A stretch of DNA of 64,000 nt from Stutzerimonas azotifigens (GCF_013522725.1 NZ_JAAMRF010000002.1:248001-312000); one strand, 5' to 3'. Positions 30,628 through 42,986 are shown, counted from the stretch's first letter. Notes: generated from the sequence alone by a model not told the origin. Made by a program: numbers and translations.

Positions 30628-30714
30628 TGGTGCCTCGGGAGAGACTCGAACTCTCACTCTGTCGCCAGAAACGGATTTTGAATCCGCCGCGTCTACCGAT
30701 TCCGCCACCGAGGC
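30628..30714 (-). tRNA. tRNA-Leu (anticodon CAA)
   Basis: 87 nt with a seven-pair acceptor stem GCCTCGG/CCGAGGC and encoded CCA. The anticodon loop TT-CAA-AA reads UUG codons. The long variable arm of a class II tRNA is present and the T-arm is GTTCGAGTC. It lies divergently upstream of queA, as in other Pseudomonas genomes. Confidence 0.95.
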
Positions 30715-30827
30715 ACGATGGGCGCGCAGTATAGGGATGCCGATCAGAGCGGTCAATCGGGTTGGCGTGGTCAGCGGCCCTTCGTTTCGGATAAGCTTTG
30801 CGCCCCCGAAACCAGTCTGACCCCGCC

Positions 30828-33007
<2,180 letters not shown>

Positions 33008-33043
33008 CCGTTATCCAATACGTCCCTGCAACAGGAGTGCTAC

Positions 33044-33370
33044 ATGAGCTTTCTGATTCCCGCCGCCCATGCCCAGGAGGCCGCCGGCCCCGCTGGTACC
33101 GGTTTCGAGTGGGTCTTCCTGATCGGTTTTCTGGTCATCTTCTATCTGATGATCTGGCGTCCCCAGGCCAAGCGTGCCAAAGAGCACAAGAACCTGATCG
33201 GTGGACTGCAGAAGGGTGATGAAGTGGTCACCTCCGGCGGCATCGCGGGTCGCGTCGCCAAGGTTGCGGACGATTTCGTAGTGCTGGAAGTATCCGATAC
33301 CGTCGAACTGAAGATCCAGAAGGTCGCCATCGCCGCCACCTTGCCCAAGGGCACCTTGAAGGCGATCTGA
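33044..33370 (+). CDS. yajC: Sec translocon accessory protein YajC
   Basis: 108 aa single-span membrane protein, with its helix at about residues 24-44 (FLIGFLVIFYLMIWRPQ) and the conserved RPQAKRAKEHKNLI after it. Residues 50-108 form the cytoplasmic domain with KGDEVVTSGGIAGRV. It associates with SecDF. AGGAG precedes the ATG. It is fourth in the queA-tgt-yajC-secD-secF cluster. Confidence 0.95.
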   Translation: MSFLIPAAHAQEAAGPAGTGFEWVFLIGFLVIFYLMIWRPQAKRAKEHKNLIGGLQKGDEVVTSGGIAGRVAKVADDFVVLEVSDTVELKIQKVAIAATLPKGTLKAI

Positions 33371-33395
33371 GCTTACTTCGTTCATACCTATCGAC

Positions 33396-33414
33396 GGGGC
33401 GCGCAAGGCGCCCC
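33396..33414. other. Hairpin between yajC and secD
   Basis: GGGGCGC/GCGCCCC arms with a five-base loop, no U-tract. It could be a processing or stability element that separates yajC from secD messages. Confidence 0.4.
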
Positions 33415-33437
33415 GCGTTCATTAAGTGGGCTGCGTC

Positions 33438-35306
33438 ATGCTCAATAGATTCCCCCTCTGGAAATACCTGCTGATACTGGCAGTGCTCGCGGTTGCTTTC
33501 GTTTATTCCGCGCCGAACCTCTATCCCGATGACCCCGCCATCCAGATCACCGGCTCTACCGCTGCGCTGCAGGTCGAGCAGGCCGAACTCGACCGCGCCC
33601 GTACCGCCCTCGAGCAGGCCGGTATCGCGGTCAAGTCCGCCGAGCAGGCGGAGCAGGGGCGTGGCGGGATGTTGCGACTGGAGCGTCAGAGCGATCAGTT
33701 GCCGGCCAAGGACATTGTTCGTCGCGTCCTTGGTGACCAGTATGTGGTCGCACTGAATCTGGCTCCCACCACGCCGGACTGGCTGCGCAAGCTTGGCGCT
33801 TCGCCGATGAAGCTCGGCCTCGATCTGTCGGGCGGTGTGCACTTCCTGCTCGAAGTGGACATGGACAAGGCCATCGAAACGCGGCTCAACGTCTCCGACA
33901 GTGAAGTGAAAGCGCTGCTGCGCCAGGAGCGCGTGCGCTACCGCAGCCTGCCCATCCAGGGCAACGCGCTGCAGCTGGGCTTTGCCGATCAGGAAACACT
34001 GGCCACGGCCCAGTCGTTGATCCGCAAGAACTTCAGCGATTTCGAAATCAGCACCAGTGAGCGCGGCGGGCAACAGGTGCTACGCCTGACCATGACCGAG
34101 GCCAAGCTCGCGGAGATCCGCGAATACTCGATCCGTCAGAACCTCACCACCGTACGTAACCGCGTCAACGAGTTGGGGGTCGCCGAGCCGCTGGTTCAGC
34201 GTCAGGGTGCCAACCGCATCGTGGTGGAATTGCCGGGCGTGCAGGACACCGCCGAGGCCAAGCGCATCCTGGGCAAGACGGCGAACCTCGAGTTCCGCCT
34301 CGCTGCCGAGGCCGATGCGCCCCGTGCTTCGACCGAAAGCTTCAATTTCCGCCAGGAAGGCCGCCCGCCGGTGCCGCTCGAGCGCAACCTGATCATCACC
34401 GGTGACCAGGTCACCGATGCCCAGGCGAGCTACGACGAAAACGGTCGTCCGCAGGTGAACATCCGTCTCGACGGGCATGGCGGCGATCTGATGAATCGCG
34501 CCACTCGCAATAACGTGGGCCGCAGCATGGCGGTGATCTTCATCGAGCAGCGGCCGATGACGCGCTATGTGCGTCAGACCGTCGACGGCGTCGAGCAGGA
34601 GGTCCAGGTCCAGGGCTTCCAGGAAGAAAAGCAGATCATCAGCCTGGCGACCATCCAGTCGCCGCTGGGCAGTCAGTTCCGCATCACCGGACTCGACGGG
34701 CAGGGCGAGTCGTCAGAGCTGGCTCTGTTGCTGCGCGCCGGCGGTCTGGCTGCGCCGATGTACTTCGCCGAAGAGCGCACCATCGGTCCGAGCCTGGGCG
34801 CGGAAAACATCCAGCTGGGTATCAAGGCCGCGATCTGGGGCTTCCTTCTGGTAGCGCTGTTCATCACGGTGATCTACAAGTTCTTCGGCGTACTGGCCAC
34901 TCTGGCGCTGATGTTCAACATGGTTGTGCTGCTGGCGGCGATGTCGATGCTTGGTGCCACCCTGACCCTTCCCGGCATCGCCGGTATTGTGCTGACGATG
35001 GGTATGGCGGTCGACGCCAACGTGCTGATCTTCTCGCGAATCAGGGAAGAGATTGGCAACGGAATGTCGATACAGCGGGCCATCCATGAAGGCTTCGATC
35101 GTGCGTTTTCGGCGATCCTCGACGGAAACCTGACCACGTTGCTCGTGGGTGGCATTCTCTTCGCGATGGGCACTGGCCCGGTCAAGGGCTTTGCCGTCAC
35201 GTTGTCGCTCGGCATCCTGACGTCGATGTTCACCGCCATCATCGTGACGCGCGGCATGGTCAACCTGATCTATGGTGGCCGCGATCTCAAGAAGCTTTGG
35301 ATTTAA
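33438..35306 (+). CDS. secD: Protein translocase subunit SecD
   Basis: 622 aa RND-type subunit that uses the proton gradient to complete protein export. There is an N-terminal helix (residues about 7-24), a large periplasmic domain (25-450) with the motif SPMKLGLDLSGGVHFLLEVD near 115-135, then five helices including ANVLIFSRIREE. The ATG at 33438 matches the family opening MLNRFPLWKY; the frame could start 12 bases earlier. It is followed by secF after 12 bases. Confidence 0.97.
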   Translation: MLNRFPLWKYLLILAVLAVAFVYSAPNLYPDDPAIQITGSTAALQVEQAELDRARTALEQAGIAVKSAEQAEQGRGGMLRLERQSDQLPAKDIVRRVLGDQYVVALNLAPTTPDWLRKLGASPMKLGLDLSGGVHFLLEVDMDKAIETRLNVSDSEVKALLRQERVRYRSLPIQGNALQLGFADQETLATAQSLIRKNFSDFEISTSERGGQQVLRLTMTEAKLAEIREYSIRQNLTTVRNRVNELGVAEPLVQRQGANRIVVELPGVQDTAEAKRILGKTANLEFRLAAEADAPRASTESFNFRQEGRPPVPLERNLIITGDQVTDAQASYDENGRPQVNIRLDGHGGDLMNRATRNNVGRSMAVIFIEQRPMTRYVRQTVDGVEQEVQVQGFQEEKQIISLATIQSPLGSQFRITGLDGQGESSELALLLRAGGLAAPMYFAEERTIGPSLGAENIQLGIKAAIWGFLLVALFITVIYKFFGVLATLALMFNMVVLLAAMSMLGATLTLPGIAGIVLTMGMAVDANVLIFSRIREEIGNGMSIQRAIHEGFDRAFSAILDGNLTTLLVGGILFAMGTGPVKGFAVTLSLGILTSMFTAIIVTRGMVNLIYGGRDLKKLWI

Positions 35307-35318
35307 GGTGCTGCCACG

Positions 35319-36227
35319 ATGAAGCGTGTAATCAATTTCATGGCGATTCGCCATTTGGCTTTCGCACTGACCCTGTTGTTGACCGTGGTTTCGGTGGGCA
35401 GCTTGATTTTCAAGGGGTTGAATTTCGGCCTGGATTTTACCGGCGGTACCTTGATCGAGCTGGGCTACGAGAAGCCGGTAGCCCTCGACCAGGTGCGCTC
35501 GCAGCTCGGTGCGGCGGGTTATGGCGATGCCGTAGTGCAGAGCTTCGGCGCCACTACCGATGTGCTGGTACGCATGCCGGGCGACGACCCGCAGCTGGGT
35601 ACGCAGGTGGCGCAGGCGCTGCAGGCAAGCGATGCCGACAACCCGGTCACGGTCAAGCGGGTCGAGTTCGTCGGCCCGGCGGTCGGTGAGGAGCTGCGTG
35701 ATCAGGGTGGCCTGGGCATGCTGCTGGCCCTTGGCGGCATCCTGGTTTACGTGGCGTTCCGCTTCCAGTGGAAGTTCGGTTTCGGCGCTGTCGTCTCGCT
35801 GTTCCATGACGTGGCGGTGGTGCTGGGCGTGTTCGCTTTCTTCCAGATTCCGTTCGACCTGACGGTGCTGGCGGCGGTGCTGGCGGTGATCGGTTACTCG
35901 CTCAACGACACCATCGTGGTGTTCGACCGGATTCGCGAGAACTTCCGCATGCTGCGCAAGGCCGATCTGATCGAGAACATCAACATTTCCACCACCCAGA
36001 CCTTGTTGCGAACCCTTGCGACATCGATCTCCACGCTCATAGCGGTGGGTGCGCTGATGATCTTTGGTGGCGAGAATCTCTGGGGCTTTTCGCTGGCATT
36101 GTTCATCGGCGTGGGTGCCGGTACCTATTCCTCCGTCTATGTGGCCAGCACGCTGCTGGTCTGGCTGAAGCTGACCCGCGACGATCTGATCCCGCCGGTT
36201 GCTGAAGAAGTGGACGAGCGCCCCTGA
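35319..36227 (+). CDS. secF: Protein translocase subunit SecF
   Basis: 302 aa partner of SecD with six membrane helices. The motif GLNFGLDFTGGTLIEL at about residues 30-45 mirrors that of SecD, and GYSLNDTIVVFDRIREN near 192 is the conserved helix pair. The C-terminus ends soon after the last helix. A glycine-zipper gene follows after 79 bases, as in other pseudomonads. Confidence 0.97.
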   Translation: MKRVINFMAIRHLAFALTLLLTVVSVGSLIFKGLNFGLDFTGGTLIELGYEKPVALDQVRSQLGAAGYGDAVVQSFGATTDVLVRMPGDDPQLGTQVAQALQASDADNPVTVKRVEFVGPAVGEELRDQGGLGMLLALGGILVYVAFRFQWKFGFGAVVSLFHDVAVVLGVFAFFQIPFDLTVLAAVLAVIGYSLNDTIVVFDRIRENFRMLRKADLIENINISTTQTLLRTLATSISTLIAVGALMIFGGENLWGFSLALFIGVGAGTYSSVYVASTLLVWLKLTRDDLIPPVAEEVDERP

Positions 36228-36306
36228 TCGGACTTCCTGAACTTTTCGGGCCTTGCTGAGTCAAAGGCCCGGATCACGGGCGAGGCCCGCAGGAGAGGAC
36301 GTAGCA

Positions 36307-36840
36307 TTGAATAAATCCATGGTTGTCGGTGCGGTTTTGGGTGCTGTAGTGGTGACTGCAGGTGGTGCGTTCGCCACCTATAACCTGATGGATCGAGGTC
36401 CTCAGTTCGCCGAAGTGGTCGCGGTACAGCCGATCAAGGAAACCCTCAAAACGCCTCGCGAAGTCTGCAAGGATGTCACCGTGACGCGTCAGCGCCCGGT
36501 TCAGGATCAGCATAAGATTGCCGGTACGGTCATCGGTGCGGTCGCAGGTGGCCTGCTTGGTAATCAGGTTGGCGGCGGCAACGGCAAGAAGATCGCCACC
36601 GTGGCCGGCGCCGCGGCAGGTGGTTATGCCGGCAACAAGGTTCAGGGCAACATGCAGGCGAGCGATACCTATACCACCACCGAGACCCGCTGCAACACGG
36701 TTACCGACGTCAGCGAGAAAGTGGTTGGCTATGACGTGAAGTACAACCTGGGTGGCGAGGTTGGCCAGGTGCGCATGGATCGTGATCCGGGCGCGCAGAT
36801 CCCCGTCAGGGATGGCCAGCTGGTGCTGGTGCAGCAATAA
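36307..36840 (+). CDS. Glycine-zipper 2TM domain protein (SlyB-like)
   Basis: 177 aa. N-terminal hydrophobic segment at residues about 5-23 (no lipobox Cys). Residues about 77-115 form the glycine zipper (IAGTVIGAVAGGLLGNQVGGG and AGAAAGGYAGNKVQG), as in the 17-kDa antigen/SlyB family of envelope proteins. The start is TTG at 36307 with AGGAGAGGA eight bases before it; the longer frame start lacks a ribosome site. It sits after secF and ends in a terminator. Likely envelope-located; exact role unknown. Confidence 0.85.
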   Translation: MNKSMVVGAVLGAVVVTAGGAFATYNLMDRGPQFAEVVAVQPIKETLKTPREVCKDVTVTRQRPVQDQHKIAGTVIGAVAGGLLGNQVGGGNGKKIATVAGAAAGGYAGNKVQGNMQASDTYTTTETRCNTVTDVSEKVVGYDVKYNLGGEVGQVRMDRDPGAQIPVRDGQLVLVQQ

Positions 36841-36858
36841 GATCTGCTCGAGATGAAG

Positions 36859-36884
36859 AAGCGCCCTGCGGGGCGCTTTTTTTT
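36859..36884 (+). terminator. Terminator of the secDF / glycine-zipper transcript
   Basis: AAGCGCCC/GGGCGCTT arms with a short loop are followed by eight T residues, 19 bases after the stop codon. Confidence 0.92.
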
Positions 36885-36900
36885 GTCTTCAATTCTTGGC

Positions 36901-37200
36901 CTGGGCTCGACTGCGCAGCGGAACGCGCTTCAGCGCGGCCCCGAAGGGGTGAGGATTGCCGAGTAACCTGGGACGCAGTCCCTGGTGAGAGTCCGGCGGC
37001 CACAAGCCCCAGGTTTTCACCTGAGGCTTTTGAATTTGGCTCCGCGACCTGGACTCGACTGCGCAGCAGAACGCGCTTCAGCGCGGCCCCGAAGGGGTGA
37101 GGCTTGCCGAATAACCTGGGACGCAGTCCCTGGTGAGAGTCCGGCGGCCACAAAAAAGCCCCAGGTTTTCACCTGAGGCTTTTGAATTTGGCTCCGCGAC
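36901..37200 (-). repeat. Tandem repeat of 148 and 152 bp that duplicates the tRNA-Asn 3' end and terminator
   Basis: Two head-to-tail units, 36901-37048 and 37049-37200, differ at only a few bases, with four extra A in the second. On the minus strand each unit contains the last bases of tRNA-Asn with CCA (the complete tRNA at 37189, a 22-base copy at 37037-37058), the AGCCTCAGGU/ACCUGGGGCU terminator hairpin, then a structured tail with CGCGC/GCGCG and CCCC/GGGG hairpins. In the distal unit the U-tract has shrunk. Frames through it are non-coding. Confidence 0.85.
37152..37180 (-). terminator. Terminator of tRNA-Asn
   Basis: On the minus strand AGCC-U-CAGGU pairs with ACCUG-G-GGCU around a four-base GAAA-type loop and is followed by six U residues; it lies nine bases after the tRNA's CCA. 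Confidence 0.85.
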
Positions 37201-37264
37201 CTGGACTCGAACCAGGGACCCAATGATTAACAGTCATTTGCTCTACCGACTGAGCTATCGCGGA
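37189..37264 (-). tRNA. tRNA-Asn (anticodon GTT)
   Basis: 76 nt including encoded CCA. Acceptor stem TCCGCGA/TCGCGGA, D-arm TAGCTCAGTCGGTAGA, anticodon loop CTGTTAA reading AAC/AAU, and T-arm GTTCGAGTC. It is the intact copy next to the tandem repeat. Confidence 0.96.
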
Positions 37265-37300
37265 ACGACGATGCGTATCCTACTGTTTACAAAGGGGAAG

Positions 37301-38515
37301 TCAACCCCGTGGAAGCGTCTTGATGACCTCGACGATGGCATCGGTCACGTGGTCGAGGTTGTGCTGATTCAGTGCGGCGACGCAAATCCGGCCGGTGCCG
37401 ATCGCGTAGACACCAAAGTCCGTACGCAGACGGTCGACCTGCTCCGTGGTCAGGCCGGAGTAGGAGAACATGCCGCGTTGGGCGCTGACGAAACCGAACT
37501 CCTGCACGGCGCCCTTGGTGCGCAGTTGCTCGACCATGGCCAGGCGCATCTTCTGGATACGACTGCGCATCTCGCCCAGTTCCTGCTCCCACAGCGTGCG
37601 TAGTTCGGGGCTGCTCAGTACGCTCGCCACCACGGTGGCGCCATGGGTCGGCGGGTTGGAGTAGTTGGTGCGGATCACTCGTTTGACCTGCGAAAGCACG
37701 CGCGTCGCTTCCTCGCGGCTGTCGGTGACCAGCGAGAGCGCGCCGACGCGCTCGCCGTACAGCGAGAAGGACTTGGAAAAGGAGCTAGATACCAGGAACG
37801 GCAGCCCGGCATCGGCGAACAGGCGTACCGCGGCCGCGTCGTCCTCGAGGCTGTCGCCGAATCCCTGGTAGGCGATGTCCAGGAAGGGCACATGGCCACG
37901 CGCCTTGATCACTTCAAGAACCTGCTCCCAGTCGGCCAGGTCCAGATCGACCCCGGTGGGGTTGTGGCAGCAGGCGTGCAGTACCACGATCGAGCGGGGC
38001 TGGAGCGCGTTAAGGTCTTCAAGCAGGCCCGGCAGATCGATGCCATGGCTGGCGGCGGCGTAGTAGCGGTAGTTTTTTACCGGAAAGCCGGCCGACTCGA
38101 ACAGGGCACGGTGGTTTTCCCAGCTGGGGTCGCTGATGGCGACGGTCGCATCGGGCAGCAATCGCTTGAGGAAGTCGGCACCTACTTTCAGGGCGCCAGT
38201 ACCGCCCAGGGCCTGGGTGGTGACGACACGGCCTTCGGCCAGCAGCGGCGAGTCTTCACCAAAGATCAGTTTCTGCACGAGCGAGTCGTAGGCCGCAATG
38301 CCATCGATCGGCAGGTAGCCACGCGGGGCCTGTGCCGCCAGGCGTGCCTTCTCTGCTTCGGCGACGGCGCGTAGCAGCGGAACACGACCTTCTTCATTGT
38401 AATAGACACCCACCCCGAGGTTGACCTTGTTCGGCCGAGTATCGGCATTGAAGGCTTCGTTGAGGCCCAGGATCGGGTCGCGCGGCGCCATTTCGACAGC
38501 AGAGAACAAACTCAT
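37301..38515 (-). CDS. tyrB: Aromatic amino acid aminotransferase
   Basis: 404 aa PLP-dependent class I aminotransferase of the aspartate/tyrosine group. It starts MSLFSAVEMAPRDPILG as the family does. The NPTGVDL segment is near residue 180, the PLP-lysine is in SSFSKSFSLYGERVG near residue 250, and the substrate-carboxylate Arg region lies near the C-terminus. It interconverts aromatic amino acids (and aspartate) with their 2-oxo acids. It is divergent from uvrB, as in other Pseudomonas. Confidence 0.92.
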   Translation of the reverse strand: MSLFSAVEMAPRDPILGLNEAFNADTRPNKVNLGVGVYYNEEGRVPLLRAVAEAEKARLAAQAPRGYLPIDGIAAYDSLVQKLIFGEDSPLLAEGRVVTTQALGGTGALKVGADFLKRLLPDATVAISDPSWENHRALFESAGFPVKNYRYYAAASHGIDLPGLLEDLNALQPRSIVVLHACCHNPTGVDLDLADWEQVLEVIKARGHVPFLDIAYQGFGDSLEDDAAAVRLFADAGLPFLVSSSFSKSFSLYGERVGALSLVTDSREEATRVLSQVKRVIRTNYSNPPTHGATVVASVLSSPELRTLWEQELGEMRSRIQKMRLAMVEQLRTKGAVQEFGFVSAQRGMFSYSGLTTEQVDRLRTDFGVYAIGTGRICVAALNQHNLDHVTDAIVEVIKTLPRG

Positions 38516-38761
38516 GGTGGGAGGGCTCGAAGAGAAGAGGAAAGGTGACGGAGCAGCGCCCTCGCTTCGGCGCTAGGGCGGTGCGCAAACGGGGCGGTAT
38601 TATAGCGATCAAGTTCGCCTGCCGCGACATGCCGCTGGCGATAATCTGACCGATTGCGGCCTAGCCGATCACGGCTTTGCTTCTCTCTCGCCGCCATGTG
38701 TTTTTTGCCCGCTGCGTTCGCACCCATCGTCACGCAGCGTGGCTATATCAACGAGGTCGAT

Positions 38762-40777
38762 ATGTCCCAGTTCGAACTGGTCACGCGTTTCCAGCCGGCC
38801 GGCGACCAGCCGGAAGCCATCCGACAGATGATCGAAGGCATCGAGGCCGGTCTTTCCCACCAGACGTTGTTGGGGGTAACCGGATCGGGCAAGACCTTCA
38901 GTATCGCTAACGTCATCGCGCACGTGCAGCGTCCGACGCTGGTACTGGCGCCAAACAAGACGCTGGCCGCGCAGCTCTACGGCGAATTCAAGGCGTTTTT
39001 CCCGAACAATGCGGTCGAGTATTTCGTGTCCTACTACGACTACTATCAGCCGGAAGCCTACGTTCCGTCGTCGGACACTTTCATCGAGAAGGACGCCTCG
39101 ATCAACGATCACATCGAGCAGATGCGTCTCTCGGCGACCAAGGCGCTGCTGGAGCGGCCGGACGCGATCATCGTCACCACGGTGTCGTGCATCTACGGTC
39201 TGGGCAGTCCCGAGACCTACCTGAAAATGGTGTTGCACATCGATCGTGGCGATCGCCTCGATCAGCGTGCGCTGCTGCGTCGGCTGACCGATCTGCAGTA
39301 CACCCGCAACGAGATGGATTTCGCTCGCGCGACCTTCCGTGTGCGTGGCGACGTAATCGACGTGTATCCGGCCGAATCGGATCTCGAGGCGATCCGCATC
39401 GAGCTGTTCGACGACGAAGTGGAGAGCCTGTCGGCCTTCGATCCGCTGACCGGCGAGGTGATCCGCAAGCTGCCACGCTACACCTTCTACCCCAAGAGCC
39501 ACTACGTGACCCCGCGCGAGACGCTGCTCGACGCCGTCGAGCGGATCAAGGACGAGCTCAAGGATCGCCTCGACTACCTGCGTTCCAACAACAAGCTCGT
39601 CGAGGCTCAGCGACTCGAGCAGCGCACTCGCTTCGATCTGGAAATGATCATGGAGCTGGGTTACTGCAACGGCATCGAGAACTACTCGCGCTACCTGTCG
39701 GGGCGCGAGCCAGGGCAGGCGCCGCCGACCCTGTACGACTACCTGCCAGCCGATGCGCTGTTGGTCATCGACGAGTCGCACGTGAGCGTTCCTCAGGTCG
39801 GCGCCATGTACAAGGGTGACCGGTCGCGCAAGGAAACGCTGGTGGAGTACGGGTTTCGTCTGCCCTCAGCGCTGGACAACCGGCCCATGCGCTTCGACGA
39901 GTGGGAAGCGGTCAGCCCGCAGACCATTTTCGTCTCGGCAACCCCGGGGCCTTACGAGGCCGAGCATGCCGGTCGGGTGGTAGAGCAGGTCGTGCGTCCT
40001 ACCGGCCTGGTAGATCCGCAGATCGAGGTGCGTCCGGCGCTGACCCAGGTCGACGACCTGCTGTCGGAGATCCGCAAGTGCGTCGTCAACGAAGAGCGTG
40101 TGCTGGTCACGACCTTGACCAAACGGATGGCCGAGGACCTGACCGACTACCTGGGCGATCACGACGTGCGCGTGCGTTATCTGCATTCGGACATCGATAC
40201 CGTCGAGCGTGTCGAGATCATCCGCGATCTTCGGCTTGGCACCTTCGATGTGCTGGTGGGGATCAACCTGTTGCGCGAGGGGTTGGATATGCCCGAGGTC
40301 TCGTTGGTAGCGATTCTCGATGCCGACAAGGAAGGTTTCCTGCGGTCGGAGCGTTCGCTGATTCAGACCATCGGCCGTGCGGCCCGGAACCTGAAGGGGC
40401 GGGCGATCCTCTACGCCGACAACATGACCGGATCGATGCAGCGGGCCATCGACGAGACCGAGCGGCGCCGCGCCAAGCAGATCGCATTCAACGAGGCCAA
40501 CGGCATCACCCCTCAAGGCGTGACCAAGGACGTGCGCGACATTCTCGAAGGCGCGACGGTGCCCGGTTCGCGCAGCAAGAAGCGGCGCGGTGAAGCCAAG
40601 GCGGCGGAGGAGAGCGCCCGTTACGAGAACGAACTGCGCTCGCCAAGCGAAATCACCAAACGCATTCGCCAGCTCGAAGAGAAGATGCTCTCGCTGGCGC
40701 GCGATCTCGAGTTCGAGGCTGCGGCCCAGGCCCGCGACGAGATCCACAAGCTGCGTGAGCGGCTGTTGCAGGTCTAG
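38762..40777 (+). CDS. uvrB: Excinuclease ABC subunit B
   Basis: 671 aa nucleotide-excision-repair helicase-like protein. The Walker A motif GVTGSGKT is at residues 38-45, the damage-wedging beta-hairpin [10 protein letters not shown] near 92, helicase motifs in the C-terminal half (GRAARN near 540), and the UVR motif that binds UvrC at about 633-668. The ATG at 38762 fits the family; an upstream extension to 38654 is non-homologous. I see no LexA box upstream. Confidence 0.97.
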   Translation: MSQFELVTRFQPAGDQPEAIRQMIEGIEAGLSHQTLLGVTGSGKTFSIANVIAHVQRPTLVLAPNKTLAAQLYGEFKAFFPNNAVEYFVSYYDYYQPEAYVPSSDTFIEKDASINDHIEQMRLSATKALLERPDAIIVTTVSCIYGLGSPETYLKMVLHIDRGDRLDQRALLRRLTDLQYTRNEMDFARATFRVRGDVIDVYPAESDLEAIRIELFDDEVESLSAFDPLTGEVIRKLPRYTFYPKSHYVTPRETLLDAVERIKDELKDRLDYLRSNNKLVEAQRLEQRTRFDLEMIMELGYCNGIENYSRYLSGREPGQAPPTLYDYLPADALLVIDESHVSVPQVGAMYKGDRSRKETLVEYGFRLPSALDNRPMRFDEWEAVSPQTIFVSATPGPYEAEHAGRVVEQVVRPTGLVDPQIEVRPALTQVDDLLSEIRKCVVNEERVLVTTLTKRMAEDLTDYLGDHDVRVRYLHSDIDTVERVEIIRDLRLGTFDVLVGINLLREGLDMPEVSLVAILDADKEGFLRSERSLIQTIGRAARNLKGRAILYADNMTGSMQRAIDETERRRAKQIAFNEANGITPQGVTKDVRDILEGATVPGSRSKKRRGEAKAAEESARYENELRSPSEITKRIRQLEEKMLSLARDLEFEAAAQARDEIHKLRERLLQV

Positions 40778-40875
40778 GACGCCTGTGGAGCGAGCGGGTG
40801 GGTGCCTGTTACCATCGCGGCTTTACGGCGCCGCCGACGGGGCGGCGCCTTCCTGCTGTCGATCCAGAGAAGCCA

Positions 40876-42357
40876 ATGACCACCGTTCGTACCCGCATCG
40901 CGCCTTCGCCCACCGGTGACCCCCACGTCGGCACGGCCTACATCGCTCTGTTCAACCTCTGCTTCGCCCGCCAGCACGGTGGGCAGTTCATCCTGCGCAT
41001 CGAGGACACTGATCAGCTGCGCTCGACCCGTGAATCGGAGCAGCAGATCTATGACGCCCTTCGTTGGCTGGGTCTCGAATGGGACGAGGGCCCGGACGTT
41101 GGCGGCCCACACGGGCCGTACCGGCAGAGCGAGCGGGGCGAGATCTACAAGCGCTACTCGGACGAACTGGTCGCCAAGGGCCACGCCTTTCCCTGTTTCT
41201 GCAGTGCCGAGCGTCTCGACCAGGTACGTGCCAAGCAGATGGCCAACAAGGAAACCCCGCGCTACGACGGTCATTGCATGCACCTGGAGCCGTCCGAGGC
41301 GCAGCGCCGCATCGTAGCCGGCGAATCCCATGTCATCCGTATGAAGGTGCCGAGCGAGGGCGTCTGCCAGGTCCAGGACATGCTGCGCGGCACCGTCGAG
41401 ATCGGCTGGGACCGCATGGACATGCAGGTGCTGATGAAGGCCGACGGTCTGCCCACTTATTTCCTCGCCAACGTGGTCGACGATCACCTGATGGGCATCA
41501 CTCACGTCCTGCGTGGCGAGGAGTGGCTGCCGTCGGCCCCCAAGCTGATCAAGCTGTACGAGTATTTCGGCTGGGAACAGCCGCAGCTGTGCTACATGCC
41601 GCTGCTGCGCAATCCGGACAAGAGCAAGCTTTCCAAGCGCAAGAACCCGACCTCGGTGACCTTCTACGAGCGGATGGGCTTCCTGCCCCAGGCGATGCTC
41701 AATTACCTGGGACGCATGGGCTGGTCGATGCCGGACGAGAGGGAGAAGTTCACGCTGGACGAGATGATCGAGCACTTCGACATCAATCGCGTCTCGCTGG
41801 GCGGGCCGATCTTCGACATGGAGAAGCTCTCCTGGCTGAACGGTCAGTGGATTCGCGAGCTGAGTGTCGACGCCTTTGCTGTCGAAGTGCAGAAGTGGGC
41901 GCTCAATCCCGAATACCTGATGAAGATCGCCCCGCATGTGCAGGGCAGGGTGGAGACGTTCAGCCAGATCGCACCCCTGGCCGGTTTCTTCTTTGCCGGG
42001 GCACTGCCCCTCGATGCCTCGCTGTTCGAGCACAAGAAACTCGATGGCAATCAGGTACGCCAGCTCATGCAGCTGACGCTGTGGAAGCTCGAAGCGCTGC
42101 GGCAGTGGGACAAGGAGCGCATCACCGGCGCCATTCAGGCGGTGGCCGAGCACCTGCAGCTCAAGCTGCGCGACGTCATGCCGCTGATGTTCGCTGCCAT
42201 CACCGGCCAGGCCAGCTCGGTGTCGGTGCTGGATGCGATGGAGATTCTGGGGCCGGATCTGACGCGTTTCCGGCTGCGTCAGGCCTTGGAGCTGCTTGGC
42301 GGTGCCTCGAAGAAAGAAGCCAAGGAGTGGGAAAAGCTTTTTGCTTCCATCGCTTGA
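40876..42357 (+). CDS. gltX: Glutamyl-tRNA synthetase
   Basis: 493 aa class I synthetase that charges tRNA-Glu. The HIGH motif appears as HVGT at residues 17-20, and KMSKS as KLSKR near residue 252. The C-terminal helical anticodon-binding domain occupies about 320-493. The ATG at 40876 opens with [12 protein letters not shown], as in the family. It lies directly upstream of a cluster with two tRNA-Glu genes, its own substrate. Confidence 0.96.
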   Translation: MTTVRTRIAPSPTGDPHVGTAYIALFNLCFARQHGGQFILRIEDTDQLRSTRESEQQIYDALRWLGLEWDEGPDVGGPHGPYRQSERGEIYKRYSDELVAKGHAFPCFCSAERLDQVRAKQMANKETPRYDGHCMHLEPSEAQRRIVAGESHVIRMKVPSEGVCQVQDMLRGTVEIGWDRMDMQVLMKADGLPTYFLANVVDDHLMGITHVLRGEEWLPSAPKLIKLYEYFGWEQPQLCYMPLLRNPDKSKLSKRKNPTSVTFYERMGFLPQAMLNYLGRMGWSMPDEREKFTLDEMIEHFDINRVSLGGPIFDMEKLSWLNGQWIRELSVDAFAVEVQKWALNPEYLMKIAPHVQGRVETFSQIAPLAGFFFAGALPLDASLFEHKKLDGNQVRQLMQLTLWKLEALRQWDKERITGAIQAVAEHLQLKLRDVMPLMFAAITGQASSVSVLDAMEILGPDLTRFRLRQALELLGGASKKEAKEWEKLFASIA

Positions 42358-42460
42358 ACGATGAGCGGGCGGTTCGTTGAAAAAGGCCTCTGAGGTGCCG
42401 GCGTTTCGTTAAGTATTTGTTCTGCTGCCAAAAATCTTTTGCGCGTTGGAAAAAATATCA

Positions 42461-42489
42461 TTGACACTGCCTGGGTCCGACCCTAATAT
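42461..42489 (+). promoter_or_regulatory. Sigma-70 promoter of the tRNA-Ala/Glu cluster
   Basis: TTGACA (42461-42466), a 17-base spacer and TAATAT (42484-42489) form a near-consensus promoter. A GC-rich discriminator (GCGCCCCG) follows, typical of stable-RNA promoters under stringent control. The first tRNA begins 18 bases after the -10. Confidence 0.88.
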
Positions 42490-42507
42490 GCGCCCCGTCC
42501 TTGAGAT

Positions 42508-42583
<76 letters not shown>

Positions 42584-42607
42584 AATCTCGGATAACGAAT
42601 TGCCACC

Positions 42608-42627
42608 AACCCGCCTCTCGGCGGGTT
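42608..42627 (+). other. Hairpin between tRNA-Ala and tRNA-Glu
   Basis: AACCCGCC/GGCGGGTT with a four-base loop, without a U-tract. Lying within the tRNA transcript, it is more likely a processing spacer than a terminator. Confidence 0.45.
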
Positions 42628-42646
42628 GCGTTTCAGAAGGGATTGC

Positions 42647-42722
42647 GTCCCCTTCGTCTAGTGGCCTAGGACACCGCCCTTTCACGGCGGTAACAGGGGT
42701 TCGAGTCCCCTAGGGGACGCCA
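42647..42722 (+). tRNA. tRNA-Glu (anticodon TTC), copy 1
   Basis: 76 nt with acceptor stem GTCCCCT/AGGGGAC, anticodon stem CCGCC/GGCGG with loop CTTTCAC, T-arm GTTCGAGTC and encoded CCA. Confidence 0.96.
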
Positions 42723-42764
42723 CTTTTCGCAGTGCCTGCACTGCACGTCGAGAGACGTAAACTC

Positions 42765-42840
<76 letters not shown>

Positions 42841-42885
42841 ATTCCACGGTGCGTCCGGCGGTAATGGATGCATCTCGAAGGTTTC

Positions 42886-42961
42886 GTCCCCTTCGTCTAG
42901 TGGCCTAGGACACCGCCCTTTCACGGCGGTAACAGGGGTTCGAGTCCCCTAGGGGACGCCA
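42886..42961 (+). tRNA. tRNA-Glu (anticodon TTC), copy 2
   Basis: Identical to the first tRNA-Glu copy, with loop CTTTCAC and encoded CCA. Last gene of the four-tRNA transcript. Confidence 0.96.
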
Positions 42962-42986
42962 GTTTTACTTGCCCGTTTTGGGTGCC

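Noticed and set aside
36806-37223. Two minus-strand frames through the tandem repeat near tRNA-Asn
   Set aside because: They read repeat, terminator and tRNA sequence and repeat the same peptide; these are typical spurious frames.
37037-37264. Attachment sites of a present integrative element
   Set aside because: The duplicated tRNA 3' end flanks only about 150 bases and no integrase or cargo is present, so no element resides here now.
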